A DNA stretch of 64,000 nucleotides from Volvox africanus (Eukaryota > Chlorophyta > Chlorophyceae > Chlamydomonadales > Volvocaceae): assembly GCA_030268105.1 (NCBI GenBank), contig BSDZ01000009.1:558001-622000 (forward strand), read 5' to 3'. How positions within the stretch are numbered: the stretch's first letter is position 1; each line of letters opens with the position of its first letter. A model generated the notes under the pieces. The model did not search any database, was not told the origin of the DNA, and saw nothing but the letters and a program-made list of their open reading frames with translations. A program made the position numbers and the translations under genes. Positions 61,241 to 64,000 of this stretch are shown here, piece after piece.

Positions 61241-62015
61241 GGTGAAATATGTAGAGGCGATGATGAAGTAACGGTGATGTACGGCTATGCTATGGAGGGG
61301 GACGCGATCCTTTGCAAGGTCGCTAGGACGAGCGGGACAGCGGGTGGTGGTTAGGTAACCATGGGTACATAAGCTTAGGGCGAAGATTTCTTCTTAACGG
61401 GCCTTGTCAATTATAATTAACAAGGTTGTGTAGTGTTTTGTAGGTAATTTTCCTGTAACGCTGGTATAGCTCAGGAATTTCCTTTTGGACTTCGCTTCAT
61501 CGCCGGCACGTTGCACACGTTTAACTTCCAAGGTGTCCCAGTCCCCAACCGTTTGCAGCTGTGGACTGTTATACGTCACTAGTGGTACCAGTGACAGGCC
61601 TCGGTGCTGCTCGGCTCAATCCTTTAAACTGAAACGGACGGTCGTCGTATATTGCACGGTCCGCAATTTGACATCGGGTTCAACGCGCTTAAGTGGATTG
61701 AGGTTCTTGGTGCTCTAATCGCCTCGGGTACGAGGTTGTCAGATAGCTGTTACATCTTTCCGCCGCCAGGGATGCGATAGCTGTGCGTAATATGCTTCGC
61801 CGAACGTTACGTAAAATCGGTAGCGAGAGTCGAAACAGTTGTTCACGTAGTAGGAGTTTAGTTGCCGCTCCCTTAAGAGCGAATAGGTGGTGAGTTGACG
61901 CAGCTTTGAAAGTGACGAGCAGCGGCTTGCATATCGACGCGTCTTTCGGGCGATGTGCTAAAGCTATGTACCTTATGTACTGATGCGTACCTTTGAATGC
62001 CTCTTATCTTAAAGG
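61241..62015. other. Intergenic region
   Basis: No coding signal. A TGTAA at about 61454 could end the phosphatase transcript. The remainder should contain the alanine aminotransferase promoter. Confidence 0.45.
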
Positions 62016-64000
62016 ATGACGAACTCGGAAGCGCCGTCCAACGGGAGCATTGGTGCAGGACCGCGGCGAGCGCCACTCTCCATAGACACAATAAACAAGC
62101 GCGTTATTAACTCGGAGTATGCTGTGCGCGGCGAGATTGTCCAGCTGGCCCAGAAAATTGCGCGCGACTTGGAGGAAGGGAAGGCCAGTTATCCTTTTGA
62201 TAAAGTAGTCTGGTGCAACATCGGGAACCCCCAGATTCTCGGTCAGAAGCCAATTACTTATTTCCGACAAGTGTTAGCCCTCTGCGAGTGCCCGCAGGTG
62301 GGTCGTGGACTGGGTCGTGGCAGGGGACGGGGTCACGGCGGACACAGTGGGTGTGGAATGAGGGTGGATATACGTCTCTGGTTTGTTGCCTGAATGAGCA
62401 ACGCCACTCCCTACCGTCACGGTTAGGATGTAGCGTATGAGGGGCCGGTCTGGTGCTAGGCTGTGCTTGAGAAGCTCAAGGCAGATCCAGGGGGGATTCG
62501 TGTCTGCGACGCGTTTACGTCACCGCGCTCAAGTTTGTGGACATGCAGCCGAGCGACATTGCAAGGGGCACCGGGGATAAGGCGGCTTGGGAAAGCTGAA
62601 TCCAGAGCTCAGGAGGCGGGGTAATCCGGGGTCTCCACAACCTGGCTGTTGCGTGTGAGGATCTGCGAGGGATATATGGGGTGTCTACCAGCGCACTGGC
62701 AGCCAGGCAGGCAGGCCTGAGCTCCTCAGGATAGCTAGCGAAAATCGGATCGTCGAGCCCTTGGCCCGAAGCGCTGGGGTGGAGGGTTCCATCCATCTAT
62801 CACTTTTTACTCTCCCTTAAAACCCTAAAACCCTAACCTTGTAAACTTCCTCCTGTCCTCCCTGGAACAGCTTCTGTCTCACCCTCACATACGAGAGGTT
62901 TTCCCGGAGGATGTCATAGCCCGGGCTGAGCTGCTGGTGAAGGCCATCCCAGGTGGTCTCGGAGCGTACAGGTAATGTGGGACGAGGTGTATTACGCTTC
63001 ATCTTATTTGTGCCGGCTCGTTATTATACGGAATTGGTATTGTGTGGCGCGATCGATCCCAGTACGGGCTTGTGGAAACATGTTTCTCATTGCGGTTTGT
63101 GGCTACACGATCATTGCTTACGTGTTGGTTTTTTCGCGAAAGGGAGCGATGCGAATATTTGCCAATTTAACGATGGCAAGCTGCAGGTGAGTCTCAGTGC
63201 AGGAGAAAAGGGGTATTGTTCGGTTCGGGTTTCCTCCCTCTACTCCCAGTGTCCCTGTTGTCAACCCCGTTATCATTGTCACCGACACGGTCCAACAGTG
63301 ATTCTGCGGGCGCGCTGATCATCCGCCAGTTGGTCGCCAAATCCATCGCCAAACGGGATGGATACCCGGCTGACGCAGAGAACATCTACATGACTGACGG
63401 CGCTTCGCCGGCTGTACACTATATGATGGACCTGCTGTTGCGTGAGCCCAATGATAGCATGATGGTACCTATCCCGCAGTACCCGCTGTACAGCGCCACC
63501 TTGACGCTGTACGGCGGTCGGCTGGTGCCATATCTTCTGGACGAGGGCGCGGGCTGGGGCTTGGATGTGGCCCACTTGCGGCAGCAGATTGCCACAGCCC
63601 GCGCATCGGGGCTGTGCGTGCGGGCCATGGTGGTCATCAATCCAGGGAACCCCACAGGTGGGTTATTGGGGGTTCGGGAGACGGCGGGGAACGGGTTCGG
63701 GTAGTTACCCGGGTTATTGTTATACCGATTTATTACACGGGGGTGAGGGGTGAAGAAGCCCTGGGGGATGTTGGGGGCGGAGGTGAAACCATCATTGTGG
63801 AAGTTGTGAAAAAGGGAGGCGGAAAGGAGAAGTACGGCGTACGGGATATCTCTATCTTAGCCGTACTTTTTAAATCTAGTTTGGAACAGAGGGAGCGAGC
63901 GGCAACTCAACCTAGGAATTGGCTTCATTCAATTATTTACCAGTTCGCATTTCACCAGCGGTCCACCCCGGGGAGCCTTTGCCCGCCTGGGAGAGACGGT
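62016..64000 (+). CDS. Alanine aminotransferase (class I/II PLP enzyme), 5' part, truncated by window edge
   Basis: Exons 62016-62297, 62871-62971 and 63299-63657 agree in phase and encode the first about 247 residues; the rest lies beyond the window. The enzyme swaps amino groups between alanine and 2-oxoglutarate, and some algal and plant members use glyoxylate. Family blocks are INSEYAVRGEIVQLAQKIA, WCNIGNPQILGQKPITYFRQ, GLGAYSDSAGALIIRQL, YMTDGASPAVHYMMDLLL and VVINPGNPTG, where the Asn contacts the PLP ring. The PLP-lysine is downstream of the window. The Met at 62016 starts a short Ser/Pro leader (MTNSEAPSNGSIGAGPRRAP) that is not clearly a targeting peptide, so cytosol is the default. 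After the phase-1 donor at 63657 no further exon appears before 64000. Confidence 0.92.
62823..62838. repeat. Short telomere-like motif in an intron
   Basis: CCCTAAAA followed by CCCTAACC, preceded by CCTTAAAA. CCCTAAAA is the reverse complement of the TTTTAGGG telomere unit of Chlamydomonas-type algae. The match is only two units and lies within the pyrimidine-rich tail of an intron, so it may be chance. Confidence 0.5.

Overview
The window is nuclear DNA of a eukaryotic green alga, most likely a chlamydomonadalean or volvocine species. The evidence is a very intron-rich layout with GT-AG introns of about 100-900 bp, moderate GC, a secreted extracellular-matrix protein with long Ser-Pro(n) tracts of the pherophorin/hydroxyproline-rich type, two axoneme-related genes (so the lineage has motile cilia), plastid-type proteins (rubredoxin, transit-peptide-like N-termini) and a short CCCTAAAA telomere-like motif. 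No species can be named with certainty. No bacterial-style operons, rRNA, tRNA or CRISPR were seen. Gene models were assembled by hand by matching exon phases at GT/AG borders; where all phases agree, confidence is high.

Layout: 1.8-3.8 kb (-) EF-hand protein, possibly an outer-dynein-arm docking subunit; 4.3-8.2 kb (+) dynein assembly factor DNAAF1/LRRC50; 8.5-12.0 kb (+) F-box-like protein with a PI-kinase-helical-like stretch but no kinase; 12.65-15.08 kb a PIF/Harbinger DNA transposon with 38-bp inverted repeats and a broken transposase; 15.1-19.7 kb no confident gene; 19.7-24.6 kb (-) extracellular-matrix Pro-rich protein, probably one gene crossing an AT-rich island; 24.6-27.3 kb no confident gene; 27.3-34.7 kb (+) 16-exon CUE/DUF1771/Smr protein; 34.7-39.9 kb mostly empty, with coding-like fragments at 37-39 kb; 39.9-41.5 kb (-) SCP/CTDSP-type phosphatase; 41.9-44.1 kb (+) exosome subunit RRP41; 44.7-46.7 kb (-) secreted Mn-type superoxide dismutase; 48.3-55.1 kb (+) large unrecognised protein with a basic H1-like N-part and an RGG tail; 55.5-57.6 kb (+) plastid rubredoxin; 58.4-61.2 kb (+) dual-specificity-type phosphatase with a foreign-looking ORF in one intron; 62.0 kb to the right edge (+) alanine aminotransferase, cut off by the window.

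Functional links are limited, as expected in a eukaryote. The clearest are two head-to-head pairs with short shared upstream regions: EF-hand/DNAAF1 (both plausibly ciliary) and CTDSP-like/RRP41. The most unusual items are the SOD lacking its usual gateway tyrosine, AT-rich coding-like relics at 12.8-13.1 and 21.06-21.25 kb, the intronic ORF at 60.1-60.4 kb, and the F-box/PIK-like protein without a kinase domain.
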